Shown: positions 23,886-31,728 of the stretch, one piece after another
Layout of the letters: each line of letters opens with the position of its first letter
Position numbering within the stretch: position 1 is the stretch's first letter
Assembly: GCA_015057865.1 (NCBI GenBank)
Contig: SVDH01000023.1
Location: forward strand, 1-36,189
Reading direction: 5' to 3'
Length of the DNA stretch: 36,189 nucleotides
From: Lachnospiraceae bacterium
GTDB lineage: Bacteria > Bacillota > Clostridia > Lachnospirales > Lachnospiraceae
Program-made: the position numbers and the translations under genes
Notes under the pieces: generated by a model
What the model was told of the DNA's origin: nothing
Database searches by the model: none
Seen by the model: the letters and a program-made list of their open reading frames with translations, nothing else

Positions 23886-24623
23886 ATGAGTGATAAAGAG
23901 TTTCAGAACGTGATTCAGATTGACCCGCATACATGGAGTATCGAGGATGAGATAGTGCGTTGCTTTCTATTGGAGGGCTCAAAAGAAGCAATTCTGATCG
24001 ATTGCGGGATGATGATCCCATCGGTACGATCAATCGCTGAAAGGATTACGGAGAGGCCGGTCCGTCTGGCTTTGACGCATGCGGACAGGGATCATATCGG
24101 ATGCTGTCATGAGTTTTCAGAGATCATTATGCATCCGTCCGAGAGCATGGTTTTTCATAACATCAGTGGAGCCAAATCGGAAGCAACGCAAACGATGACA
24201 TATGTCAAAGAAGGGGATGTGATCGATCCGGGAGACCGTCCGCTGGAAGTCATCCATTTGCCTGGGCATACACCGGGCAGCATTGCTTTTCTTGACAGGA
24301 ATCGAAAAATGCTGTTTTCCGGAGATCCGGTTCAGGATGGTGACATCTTTATGTTTGGCGTTCACCGGGATATGCCGTCTTATATTGACAGTCTTACACG
24401 ATTAAAAGAAAGAGTTGCGGAGTTTGACCGAATCTATCCTTCGCATGGGACGATGCCGGTTGGAACAGAGATGATTGAAGTGCTGATCGATGAGGCAAAT
24501 AAGGTTTGTCGTGATGAGATATCATGGACGGAAAGAACGATGTTTGACCAAATACCGGTGCGTGCATACGATGTCGGCGTGGCGACATTTTTGATGGAGG
24601 GGTCAGGCACCTTAGCGCTTTAA
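23886..24623 (+). CDS. metallo-beta-lactamase-fold hydrolase with variant metal motif and repeat-encoded end
   Basis: A 245-aa MBL-fold protein. The first metal motif is HADRDH (65-70), that is HxDxDH rather than HxHxDH: the second ligand position is Asp. Later ligands are present: PGHTPGS, FSGDPVQDG and PSHGT. TAAGGAG lies 6 nt before the start. It follows the AAA+-RyR gene by 41 nt and may form a unit with it. The last residues (GSGTLAL) and stop are read from the REP at 24599, so the original C-terminus was probably cut after about FLME. Confidence 0.85.
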   Translation: MSDKEFQNVIQIDPHTWSIEDEIVRCFLLEGSKEAILIDCGMMIPSVRSIAERITERPVRLALTHADRDHIGCCHEFSEIIMHPSESMVFHNISGAKSEATQTMTYVKEGDVIDPGDRPLEVIHLPGHTPGSIAFLDRNRKMLFSGDPVQDGDIFMFGVHRDMPSYIDSLTRLKERVAEFDRIYPSHGTMPVGTEMIEVLIDEANKVCRDEISWTERTMFDQIPVRAYDVGVATFLMEGSGTLAL

Positions 24624-24668
24624 AGTACGAAGGTGCCTGGCACCTTCATAGGTTAAAGTGTGAAAGCG
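24599..24668. repeat. REP-like doublet with degenerate second unit
   Basis: Unit 1 is 24599-24644 (GGGGTCAGGCACC to GGTGCCTGGCACC). A second unit starts at 24632, again 33 nt on, and decays (CTTCATAGGTTAAAGTGTG). The first unit encodes the last residues of the MBL gene. Confidence 0.75.
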
Positions 24669-24695
24669 CTTATCTTCTAGAGATTGGTTTTCATT

Positions 24696-25655
24696 ATGAA
24701 AGATCGTCATATTGTTCTTACAAAAACATGGGTAGTATGTCTTTTGGCATTGATCAGCTGCGCTCTTTGGGGCAGCGCATTTCCATGTATTAAGACAGGT
24801 TATGCTTTGTTTTCGGTTGGCGCAATGGATACGGCATCGCAGATTCTGTTTGCCGGTGTGCGCTTTTTTCTGGCAGGCATTCTTACGATCATATTTGGCA
24901 GTATTCAAGGGAAGCGTCCTTTGCTGATTTGCAAGAGCGCTTTTCATAAAGTACTGATTCTTTCACTGTTTCAAACGATATTGCAATACACGCTATTCTA
25001 TATGTCCTTAGCCCGCACAACGGCGATCAATGCCTCTATCATAGATGGTACGGTTTGGTTTTTCTCGATTCTGATCGCCGCCCTGATTTTTCGTATGGAA
25101 AAGTTTACATCAAAAAAGGCGCTTGGATGCATATTGGGTTTTATCGGAATCGTACTCGTCAATCTGCATGGTTCATCAATGCAGATCTCTTTTGGCATAG
25201 GTGATATCCTCATGCTTTTTTCAGCTGTTTCATCCGGAATGTCTACCGTCTGTCTGAAAATCTTTTCCGAGAAAGAAAATCCGGTCATGTTGAGTGGATA
25301 TCAGTTTCTGATTGGCGGACTCATTATGACTTTGATCGGATTTGTTGCCGGTGGACGGTTACATCCGATTGCACCAACAGCGTTTCTGCTTCTTTTATAT
25401 ATGGCATTAATATCATCTGTAGCATATACAGTCTGGGGGATACTGTTACGCCACAATCCGGTTTCCAGAATAAGTGTTTTCGGCTTCATGACTCCCGTCT
25501 TTGGCGTTCTCTTTTCTGCCATATTCGTTGGCGAGCATCAGAATCTTGGGCTATTTACGATCCTGGCATTGGTTCTTGTTTGCCTTGGAATCTGGATTGT
25601 GCAAAAAGCCGACAGGAATACCGGTGCCAGGCACCTTCGCACTTTAAAGTGGTAA
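24696..25655 (+). CDS. EamA/DMT-superfamily transporter with repeat-encoded C-terminus
   Basis: About 319 aa with ten predicted helices in two EamA halves (the first from WVVCLLALISCALWGSAFPCIKTGYALFS, the second from ALGCILGFIGIVLVNLHG). DMT carriers export metabolites or amino acids; substrate is unknown. I favour ATG 24696 over the TTG at 24684; no strong ribosome binding site is visible for either. The C-terminal ARHLRTLKW and stop come from the REP at 25623-25668, the same peptide seen at the end of VanZ. It converges with the RAYT gene. Confidence 0.85.
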   Translation: MKDRHIVLTKTWVVCLLALISCALWGSAFPCIKTGYALFSVGAMDTASQILFAGVRFFLAGILTIIFGSIQGKRPLLICKSAFHKVLILSLFQTILQYTLFYMSLARTTAINASIIDGTVWFFSILIAALIFRMEKFTSKKALGCILGFIGIVLVNLHGSSMQISFGIGDILMLFSAVSSGMSTVCLKIFSEKENPVMLSGYQFLIGGLIMTLIGFVAGGRLHPIAPTAFLLLLYMALISSVAYTVWGILLRHNPVSRISVFGFMTPVFGVLFSAIFVGEHQNLGLFTILALVLVCLGIWIVQKADRNTGARHLRTLKW

Positions 25656-25668
25656 GGTGCCTGGCACC
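25623..25668. repeat. 46-nt REP-like palindrome, RAYT-proximal, inner-type ends
   Basis: Both ends are GGTGCC(A/T)GGCACC, the type otherwise found at doublet junctions. It encodes the tail of the EamA gene on the plus strand and ends exactly where the stop codon of the RAYT gene begins on the minus strand (complement of 25669-25671). Confidence 0.9.
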
Positions 25669-26271
25669 TTACCACAAATCGTCTTCATTTATGTCTTTTT
25701 GAATCAATTGTTCATGCTCCTCATGTGAAATTTTGTCTTCAACAAATTTACGATAACGTTCCCGATTGCCAGCAAAATAAGGAATGAGTATTTGATCGGA
25801 TTTGATCAGGTCAGACATTGGGTTTTTTTCGTTTAAAATATAATTGCGGTAACTGCTGTAAGGGTAGACCAGAGGATCCTTTACTATATTCGCCTTGACT
25901 GGATTAAGATGAATATATCGACTGACTTCAAGGAAATATCGCTCATCCTGGATTAAATATGATGTATACCTAGATTGAAAAAGATGTCCAACCAGATTGT
26001 ATTTCTTATTATAAATCTGCGCATAATGACTCATTACCGGCTGCATGGTTTCCCAGATCGGATGGATTTCAGCAGTCAACTCTAAGTGAAAATGATTCGT
26101 CATTAAACAACATGCATGCAATGTAAATCCAGTTTTTCTTTGTGAGATCTTTAGTAGTCGAAGAAAAGTTTGATAGTCTTCATCATCTTGGAATATTATT
26201 CTTTTTTGATTGCCTCGCCCCATGATATGGTAGTGAGCGCCTTTGAACCATATGCGTTTTTTTCTCGGCAT
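25669..26271 (-). CDS. REP-associated tyrosine transposase (RAYT, IS200/IS605-like Y1 family)
   Basis: A 200-aa single-domain HUH enzyme. The HUH motif is His60-Phe-His62 in CLMTNHFHLEL; the nucleophile helix is the region SRYIHLNPVKANIV with Tyr119 the likely catalytic residue; GHLFQSRYTSYLIQDERYFLE and VYPYSSYRNY are typical RAYT blocks. Known RAYTs bind and nick REP hairpins with a GTAG-type foot, and are domesticated rather than self-mobile. AAGGAGTGAATA precedes the start. The gene is bracketed by REP elements at 25623-25668 and 26392-26437, as in known REPtron loci. This enzyme is the best candidate for having spread the palindromes in this window. Confidence 0.9.
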   Translation of the reverse strand: MPRKKRIWFKGAHYHIMGRGNQKRIIFQDDEDYQTFLRLLKISQRKTGFTLHACCLMTNHFHLELTAEIHPIWETMQPVMSHYAQIYNKKYNLVGHLFQSRYTSYLIQDERYFLEVSRYIHLNPVKANIVKDPLVYPYSSYRNYILNEKNPMSDLIKSDQILIPYFAGNRERYRKFVEDKISHEEHEQLIQKDINEDDLW

Positions 26272-26391
26272 TATTCACTCCTTGCTAATATCTAAAACCC
26301 GCGTGTTATAGCATGAATATATCACATAGATTTATGATTGCAATAGCATAGGACAAAATGACGGAAATAGAAGAAAAAATAATACCAGTTT

Positions 26392-26437
26392 GGTGCCAGG
26401 CACCTTCGCACTTTAAAGTACTAAGGTGCCTGACCCC
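26392..26437. repeat. 46-nt REP-like palindrome upstream of the RAYT gene
   Basis: Left end is the inner type GGTGCCAGGCACC, right end the outer type (GCCTGACCCC). The stop codon of the minus-strand AEC gene (complement of 26438-26440, TAA) starts at the next base. Confidence 0.9.
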
Positions 26438-27352
26438 TTACCATAAAACAAACATATAGATAAACATAATGATGAAACTCAGGATGACACTAAGCGAATT
26501 CAGAAAACTTGAAGTTTGCGCGTCGGCACCGATCCGTTCTGTGAATACGGGAGTGATGGAGCCGGCGGGCGCAACCATGCAGAGCGCGGCGATCTTTCTT
26601 GTCATTTCTTCCAGCGGCAGGAAGTGGTAAACAAGCATACCGCAGCATACGCCGAATGCGACGCGGAAGATCAGGATGAAGATCACATCATGCAGTTTTT
26701 CCGGATTGCGTTCAATGTGGAACATCAGTCCAAGCATAAACATGGAAATGAATCCGTTGGCCATGGCAATCGGTTCTGTGACTGATCCGACAATCTCCGG
26801 AATGCGGACCTGAAGCAGCATCAGCACCAGCATTGCAAGATAGACATCCAGTGTGACGGATGAAAAAATGCGTTTGCAGAAGGCGCCGGCTTTTTTCGCA
26901 AACCCTTCATTGCCGGCATCAAAGCCCAGAAGGGATGACGTGATCGCATATTCACCGCCGCAGACGATCAGCGCATTGCCAAGGTCAAACATGCAGGCAT
27001 ATGCCGCGCCGATCGGCCCGAAGAAAAGCTGGATGATCGGCATCGCAAACCCACCGATGTTATAGCCGGATGAATTGATCATGAAAAAGGAGCGCGGTTC
27101 TGTCAGACGTCGTCTGGTAAAAACATACATTAAAAAGATCGGAGCCAGTGCAACACCAAACCCGATCGCGATCAGGCAATATAATGAGGAAGCCGGTGTA
27201 AAGCCGACAAATGCATGGATCGCCGTCAGAGGCAGTGTGACATTTGTAAATATTTTGCTTAGAACACGATGGTCATTCGGCCCAAACAGGCCGCCGTGTT
27301 TTAACAGGGCGGCCACAATAATGATGGCAAGATAGATGAGTGGTCGTAACAT
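26438..27352 (-). CDS. AEC (auxin efflux carrier)-family transporter
   Basis: About 304 aa with ten predicted helices. MLRPLIYLAIIIVAALLKHGG, NVTLPLTAIHAF and the second half with PIIQLFFGPIGAAYACMFDLGNALIV plus APAGSITPVFTERIG follow the AEC pattern of organic-acid or malonate-type carriers. Start at 27352 has GGAG about 9 nt upstream. A 70-codon upstream extension in frame passes through a REP element and is not likely to be translated. The stop abuts the REP at 26392-26437. Confidence 0.85.
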   Translation of the reverse strand: MLRPLIYLAIIIVAALLKHGGLFGPNDHRVLSKIFTNVTLPLTAIHAFVGFTPASSLYCLIAIGFGVALAPIFLMYVFTRRRLTEPRSFFMINSSGYNIGGFAMPIIQLFFGPIGAAYACMFDLGNALIVCGGEYAITSSLLGFDAGNEGFAKKAGAFCKRIFSSVTLDVYLAMLVLMLLQVRIPEIVGSVTEPIAMANGFISMFMLGLMFHIERNPEKLHDVIFILIFRVAFGVCCGMLVYHFLPLEEMTRKIAALCMVAPAGSITPVFTERIGADAQTSSFLNSLSVILSFIIMFIYMFVLW

Positions 27353-27443
27353 GGATGTGCTCCGAAATAGGATTCGTTCGATATAATAAAAAGTGCCATA
27401 GCACAAAATAGCACTTGGGAAAAAGGATGTCAATGTAAGGATA

Positions 27444-27489
27444 GGGGTCAGGCACCTTAGCGCGTTAACGTGCAAAGGTGCCTGACCCC
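27444..27489. repeat. 46-nt REP-like palindrome between divergent genes
   Basis: GGGGTCAGGCACCTTAGCGC and GCAAAGGTGCCTGACCCC arms around GTTAAC. Both ends are outer-type. It lies upstream of both the AEC gene and the beta-helix-like gene, so it is the only full copy other than 12133-12211 that is not at a gene 3' end. Confidence 0.9.
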
Positions 27490-27518
27490 CAAATTTCTTC
27501 CGGTTATTCACAAAAAAC

Positions 27519-27560
27519 CGTGTATTTTTATGACAAATAATATGTGATAATAACTTCAAC
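27519..27560 (+). promoter_or_regulatory. promoter P1, shared sequence with P2 at 33060
   Basis: CGTGTATTTTT at 27519-27529 and ATATGTGATAAT at 27540-27551 (likely -10 GATAAT) have the same 21-nt offset and 31/42 identical positions with 33060-33101. GTTATTCACA lies just upstream. It drives the beta-helix-like gene. Confidence 0.55.
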
Positions 27561-27624
27561 AAAAAGAAGCAGCAATATCTGAGGGCTATGAATCGATATG
27601 GATTTGATAAAGGAGAGACTTAAA

Positions 27625-29862
27625 ATGAGCAAAATTCTTGAAGTCATCAAAACGGAAGTGGAAAATGATTATACGACGACGGCAATCGCGTCAACAGTAA
27701 AAACCGCGGTCGTTGCTGTAGACGGTGCAGAGGAGACAGTAAGCGCAAATGAAGGCGAGACGCTGGTACTTGTTGTTGACGGCGCACAGAAGGATCTGGT
27801 TGCCGGAAAGAAATATGATGTGAATGATGATTATCTCATCAAAGCCGTAAAGGTTTATAACATCGGCGGTCCGAAAGCTGCACCGTGGCTCGGCCTTCCG
27901 GAAGATCAGAAAGCGACTTACTATTTCCGTCAGGCACTTCTTGTAAAGAACGGCGAGATTGTTGAAGACGGTTCCATCCGGGAACTGATCAGCGGTGATT
28001 ATGACGGAAAAAAGGCAGATCAGGTGAAATTCGTATCTGACGGTGAGCATTTTAACGGGATCCTTCTCGATGACGGTACGAAATATGAGATTGCCGGTTC
28101 AAAGTTTTATGCGACAGGAGACGGTGGCGATGATCTGGCCGGCTGGGGCGCTGTGATCATGGCAGATAACAAGTCCGAAGTAGAGATCAAAAATACTTAC
28201 ATGGAGACAGAAGGCGGCACACGCTGTGCGCTTTATGTAGACAATGGTGCGATCGCAGATGTAAAAGACACTGTTATCTATACAAAGGAAACACCGGATA
28301 CGTATGAACATTGGACAGCACTGCAGCCGGGCATGATGAAACGCGTACCGTTTGCACTCGGCATGGAAGGGACGGTCCGTTCTTTAAATGTTATGGCAGA
28401 CGGCCAGGGCAAGTTTGACAACTGTCTGGTTGTTTCCACCGGATGGGGAACCCTTTCCTGCGATTCCGGTACGGCTTATGACATCTGCGGAACTTATTGC
28501 CTGGATGTTAAAAATACACTTTCCGGCATCGGCACGATGGAAGTGGCACAGGAAGGAAAGGAGTACACCGCAACCAAAGAATTAAACGGTGTAAAATATG
28601 GCTTTACAGTCGGCGGATCAGGCTATGTCACCTATGCGGATTCTGGCGTACACAACCGCTATGAAAACTGCGAATTCTACTCCCCGGATTATATCCAGAT
28701 CATGGGATCCGGACGGACCGGTTCCGAGTACAAAGACTGCTATCTGAATGCGGGTCATGTCGCATTCATGACACAGCAGACCGGTGGCGGCACATTTGAA
28801 CTGACCAATACGACAGTTGATACTGTCGACGCGCTTGATCAGATCAAGTCCGGTGCGGCAAATACGGGATTCTCGAACATTATCGTAGACAACTGCAAGA
28901 TCAACTTCGCGGGAACATCCACCCGTTCAAAGGACGGTATCCTTGTAGAGCTGGTAGAGTCTGATGATGCAGGAAACCCGGGTATCACCACCTATACCAT
29001 CGATGATCATGCGGATGAGGCTGTTGCAACGATGAGTGAAGTGGCAGATTGTCAGGCCGTATTCAAAAACGGCGATTATGCAGGCGATATCTACAACTGC
29101 ATTTACAACTACAAGCAGACGCTGAATGTCGAGATCGAAAATGCAGCACTCAAAGGCACGGTTTCCGCAACACAGGCGATTCATGTGGATCTTGACGGAA
29201 ATGTCGTACCAAACGGCACCGTTCTGAATGCGTTCATGGGATCCAAAGAGTATGATCACTGCAACTATGCTGCAGAACAGGGCGGCCAGGAAGGCGACTG
29301 TCTGATCATCGGCAGATACTGCCACACCGCAGCACCGGTTTTAAATAACCCGATCAATGTGACATTAAAGAATGCAAAATGGAATGTGACAGCCGATGGT
29401 TATATCCAGTCTCTGACTGCAGATGCGCTTGAAGACATCACGGCAGACACAGCCGTAACCGTAACCACAAAGGCACTGACCATTGCCGGAAAAGCATATG
29501 AAGACGGCACCTATACGAATGGCAATGTAACAATCGTTGTTGATTCAACAGAAGTTGAAGTGGTTGACAATGGTATTGCAGACGCCGGCCAGACTTACGG
29601 AAACGTAGCATATACCTTCATCTGCGCAAATGAAGCAGGCGAGTTCAACTCCAAGGCAGTTTCCCTGAAACGCCAGAATTACATTGACGGTAAGCTGTAC
29701 TTTAAACTGATCCCGGCGGATGGCGTAGAGATCGTATCCTTCTCATCAGAAGGCGGCGAGATCAGCGTCAATACCGAAGGCGGCGAGCTGGAAGTATACG
29801 AGCATGTCCTTGCACCTGAAGATGGTGTAAAAGAAATGAGCGTGTCCATCGTTATCAAATAA
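27625..29862 (+). CDS. large beta-helix-like protein without signal peptide
   Basis: A 745-aa protein rich in Gly, Asp, Asn, Thr and beta-strand runs such as VEIKNTYMETEGGTRCALYVDNGAIADVKDTVIYTK, FDNCLVVSTGWGTLSCDSG and YENCEFYSPDYIQIMGSGRTGSEYKDCYLNAG. These look like right-handed parallel beta-helix rungs, though I cannot name the family. The first about 120 residues and last about 130 look like separate beta domains. There is no signal peptide, no membrane helix and no wall anchor, which is unusual for this fold. Codon choice favours C-ending codons as in the operon at 33183, suggesting strong expression. Start ATG 27625 follows AAAGGAGAGA; the ATG at 27598 lacks a site. Confidence 0.7.
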   Translation: MSKILEVIKTEVENDYTTTAIASTVKTAVVAVDGAEETVSANEGETLVLVVDGAQKDLVAGKKYDVNDDYLIKAVKVYNIGGPKAAPWLGLPEDQKATYYFRQALLVKNGEIVEDGSIRELISGDYDGKKADQVKFVSDGEHFNGILLDDGTKYEIAGSKFYATGDGGDDLAGWGAVIMADNKSEVEIKNTYMETEGGTRCALYVDNGAIADVKDTVIYTKETPDTYEHWTALQPGMMKRVPFALGMEGTVRSLNVMADGQGKFDNCLVVSTGWGTLSCDSGTAYDICGTYCLDVKNTLSGIGTMEVAQEGKEYTATKELNGVKYGFTVGGSGYVTYADSGVHNRYENCEFYSPDYIQIMGSGRTGSEYKDCYLNAGHVAFMTQQTGGGTFELTNTTVDTVDALDQIKSGAANTGFSNIIVDNCKINFAGTSTRSKDGILVELVESDDAGNPGITTYTIDDHADEAVATMSEVADCQAVFKNGDYAGDIYNCIYNYKQTLNVEIENAALKGTVSATQAIHVDLDGNVVPNGTVLNAFMGSKEYDHCNYAAEQGGQEGDCLIIGRYCHTAAPVLNNPINVTLKNAKWNVTADGYIQSLTADALEDITADTAVTVTTKALTIAGKAYEDGTYTNGNVTIVVDSTEVEVVDNGIADAGQTYGNVAYTFICANEAGEFNSKAVSLKRQNYIDGKLYFKLIPADGVEIVSFSSEGGEISVNTEGGELEVYEHVLAPEDGVKEMSVSIVIK

Positions 29863-29903
29863 TAACCACATCCCAATCCTTACCCTTTTCCAATAAGAAT
29901 ACG

Positions 29904-29934
29904 AAAAACTGCTGCCATGTGCGGCAGTTTTTTG
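29904..29934 (+). terminator. intrinsic terminator after the beta-helix-like gene
   Basis: AAAACTGC and GCAGTTTT form a stem around a short loop and continue into TTTTT. Confidence 0.8.
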
Positions 29935-30074
29935 TGTTTATTTGCGTATGACGGGAAAGCAGTGCACGGCCGGTTACGCTTCATCCTGAAATATGATATG
30001 ATAGCAAGTAGAAAGGCAAAACGTATCAGAATGTCTTGTCTGCAGAAGATGGCTGCAGAGCAAAGGGGTATGGC

Positions 30075-31727
30075 ATGTTACGGGCAATCCTAGCAAATCA
30101 AAACACAGAAGTATTACGCCAATTGGAAAACCTGGTTGACTGGCGTGCGGAAGGGGTCGATCTCATTGACATAACGGATTCGGGGAACCGTCTGATCGAA
30201 CAGATCAAGAGCCTGCATCCGGATCTTGTGATTCTGGATACGGATCTGCATGGAGAAGTTGACTGGCTCGACCGCAATGACCAAAATGGCGCCAAAACAT
30301 CATTTGCCGGTATGGACATTGTAGAACACTATCATCCGCTCCGCCATTATGTGCGTTTTATCGTTATGGGGGATCCGGAGGATTATCAGACGATAAAGCG
30401 CGCGATCCGTATGGAAGCACTGGATTATCTGAAAAAGCCTGTGGAAAAAGAAGATCTGCAGGCGGCACTTCGCCTGGCTATAGATCGTTCGATCAGCCGG
30501 CAGACCATGGAATCGCTGATGCCTGTCGTCCCGGAGTTCAGGTCGGATTCGTATCAGTCCGGTGCATTGCAGATTCCTGATTCCGAAGATGACTATACAG
30601 AAAAGATCCTGGATGCCTGTAACATCGATTTTGCAACGGAATTTGGCGTGGGGATCTGCATCGGTCTGCGCCCGGAGGTTTCTGAAGAACTGTCAAAGAT
30701 CAATTATCAGAAATTTACGATTCTGACACTCGCGATCTACAGCCGGATTCTGACCTTTTTCCGGGAAAAAAACATTGGATTTGAAGTACGCCGTACAGCG
30801 CATCGGATCCGGATGATGGGCGTGTTCCCACAGGGAAAAGAGAAACTATTTCTGGAAGAATATATCCAGCCGCTTCTGGATGAACTTGAGGAACTGTATC
30901 AGACGAAGCTTTGCGCGGGGCTTGGATCATATGCCTATGCAAAAGATCAGCTTTTGACATCCTATCGGGATGCAAAATACTGTTATGAGCTGTATTTTTT
31001 TAAACAGCAGCAGGTGCTTGGCTGGTATGAGCATGTGCCGAAAAACAAAAGAGTTTCGCCGGAAGTCTATGAGAAGAATCAGGACGCTGTTTTTCAAAAG
31101 ATCCTGACGAAGGACCCGACGATTTTTGAGACACTGGAGAAATCGATCGATGATATTATAAAGATGCATTATGGAAACTGGCAGGCAGTGATCATGCGGT
31201 CGATGAATTATATCGGGGAGATCAATGCAAGGCTTCGCAGGTATAAGCTGGTGGAGGAAGACTATTTTAGCATGCACGATGAACTGCAGCAGCGCCTGCT
31301 GCAGGCAATGATCGCATCTGATGTCAAACAGGATCTGATGGAGTATTTCGGGAAGCTGATGCCGAAGATCTATCAGAACACCCGTCACAGTGGGAAAGCA
31401 GCAGTTGAGCAGGTCAAAACCTATATGCAGGAAAACTTTATGCGGGATCTTTCCATCAAAGAGCTCTCTGAGGTCGCCTGCGTCAGTACCAATTATTTCA
31501 GTCATATGTTTAAAAACGAAACAGGGCAGAACTATAAGGCATATCTGACGGGCATCCGAATGGAGCACGCTGTCAACCTGTTGCTGAATTCTGATTACGG
31601 ATTATATGAGATCAGTGAGAGAGCAGGATATCAGAATGTCCGCACCTTTGTCGATGCATTCAAACAGCGGTACGGACTCAGCCCGACAAAATATAAGAAA
31701 AAAATGCTTCAGGGAAGCGGAGAATAG
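30075..31727 (+). CDS. YesN-type response regulator with AraC DNA-binding domain
   Basis: About 550 aa. Residues 1-140 form a receiver: phospho-acceptor Asp55 in LVILDTDL and Lys121 in DYLKKPV. Between Asp55 and GMDIVEHY there are about 20 extra residues (HGEVDWLDRNDQNGAKTSF), unusual for REC. A long middle region follows, then an AraC-type double HTH at about 450-545 (LSIKELSEVACVSTNYFSHMFKNETG, YEISERAGYQNVRTFVDAFKQRYGLSP). It probably activates the neighbouring genes. No histidine kinase gene is nearby. ATG 30075 lies 7 nt after AAAGGGG and is preferred over the upstream extension from 30036. Confidence 0.88.
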   Translation: MLRAILANQNTEVLRQLENLVDWRAEGVDLIDITDSGNRLIEQIKSLHPDLVILDTDLHGEVDWLDRNDQNGAKTSFAGMDIVEHYHPLRHYVRFIVMGDPEDYQTIKRAIRMEALDYLKKPVEKEDLQAALRLAIDRSISRQTMESLMPVVPEFRSDSYQSGALQIPDSEDDYTEKILDACNIDFATEFGVGICIGLRPEVSEELSKINYQKFTILTLAIYSRILTFFREKNIGFEVRRTAHRIRMMGVFPQGKEKLFLEEYIQPLLDELEELYQTKLCAGLGSYAYAKDQLLTSYRDAKYCYELYFFKQQQVLGWYEHVPKNKRVSPEVYEKNQDAVFQKILTKDPTIFETLEKSIDDIIKMHYGNWQAVIMRSMNYIGEINARLRRYKLVEEDYFSMHDELQQRLLQAMIASDVKQDLMEYFGKLMPKIYQNTRHSGKAAVEQVKTYMQENFMRDLSIKELSEVACVSTNYFSHMFKNETGQNYKAYLTGIRMEHAVNLLLNSDYGLYEISERAGYQNVRTFVDAFKQRYGLSPTKYKKKMLQGSGE

Positions 31728-31728
31728 G

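Noticed and set aside
21736-27489. Repeated palindromes as a CRISPR array
   Set aside because: Copies are spaced by whole genes, doublets overlap rather than flank spacers, and there is no cas gene.
27353-27562. N-terminal extension of the AEC transporter
   Set aside because: The extra codons pass through a REP element and a promoter region; a good start with GGAG exists at 27352.
30927-31568. 213-codon minus-strand frame inside the YesN gene
   Set aside because: No start signal and no recognisable domain; the opposite frame has clear AraC and helical regions.
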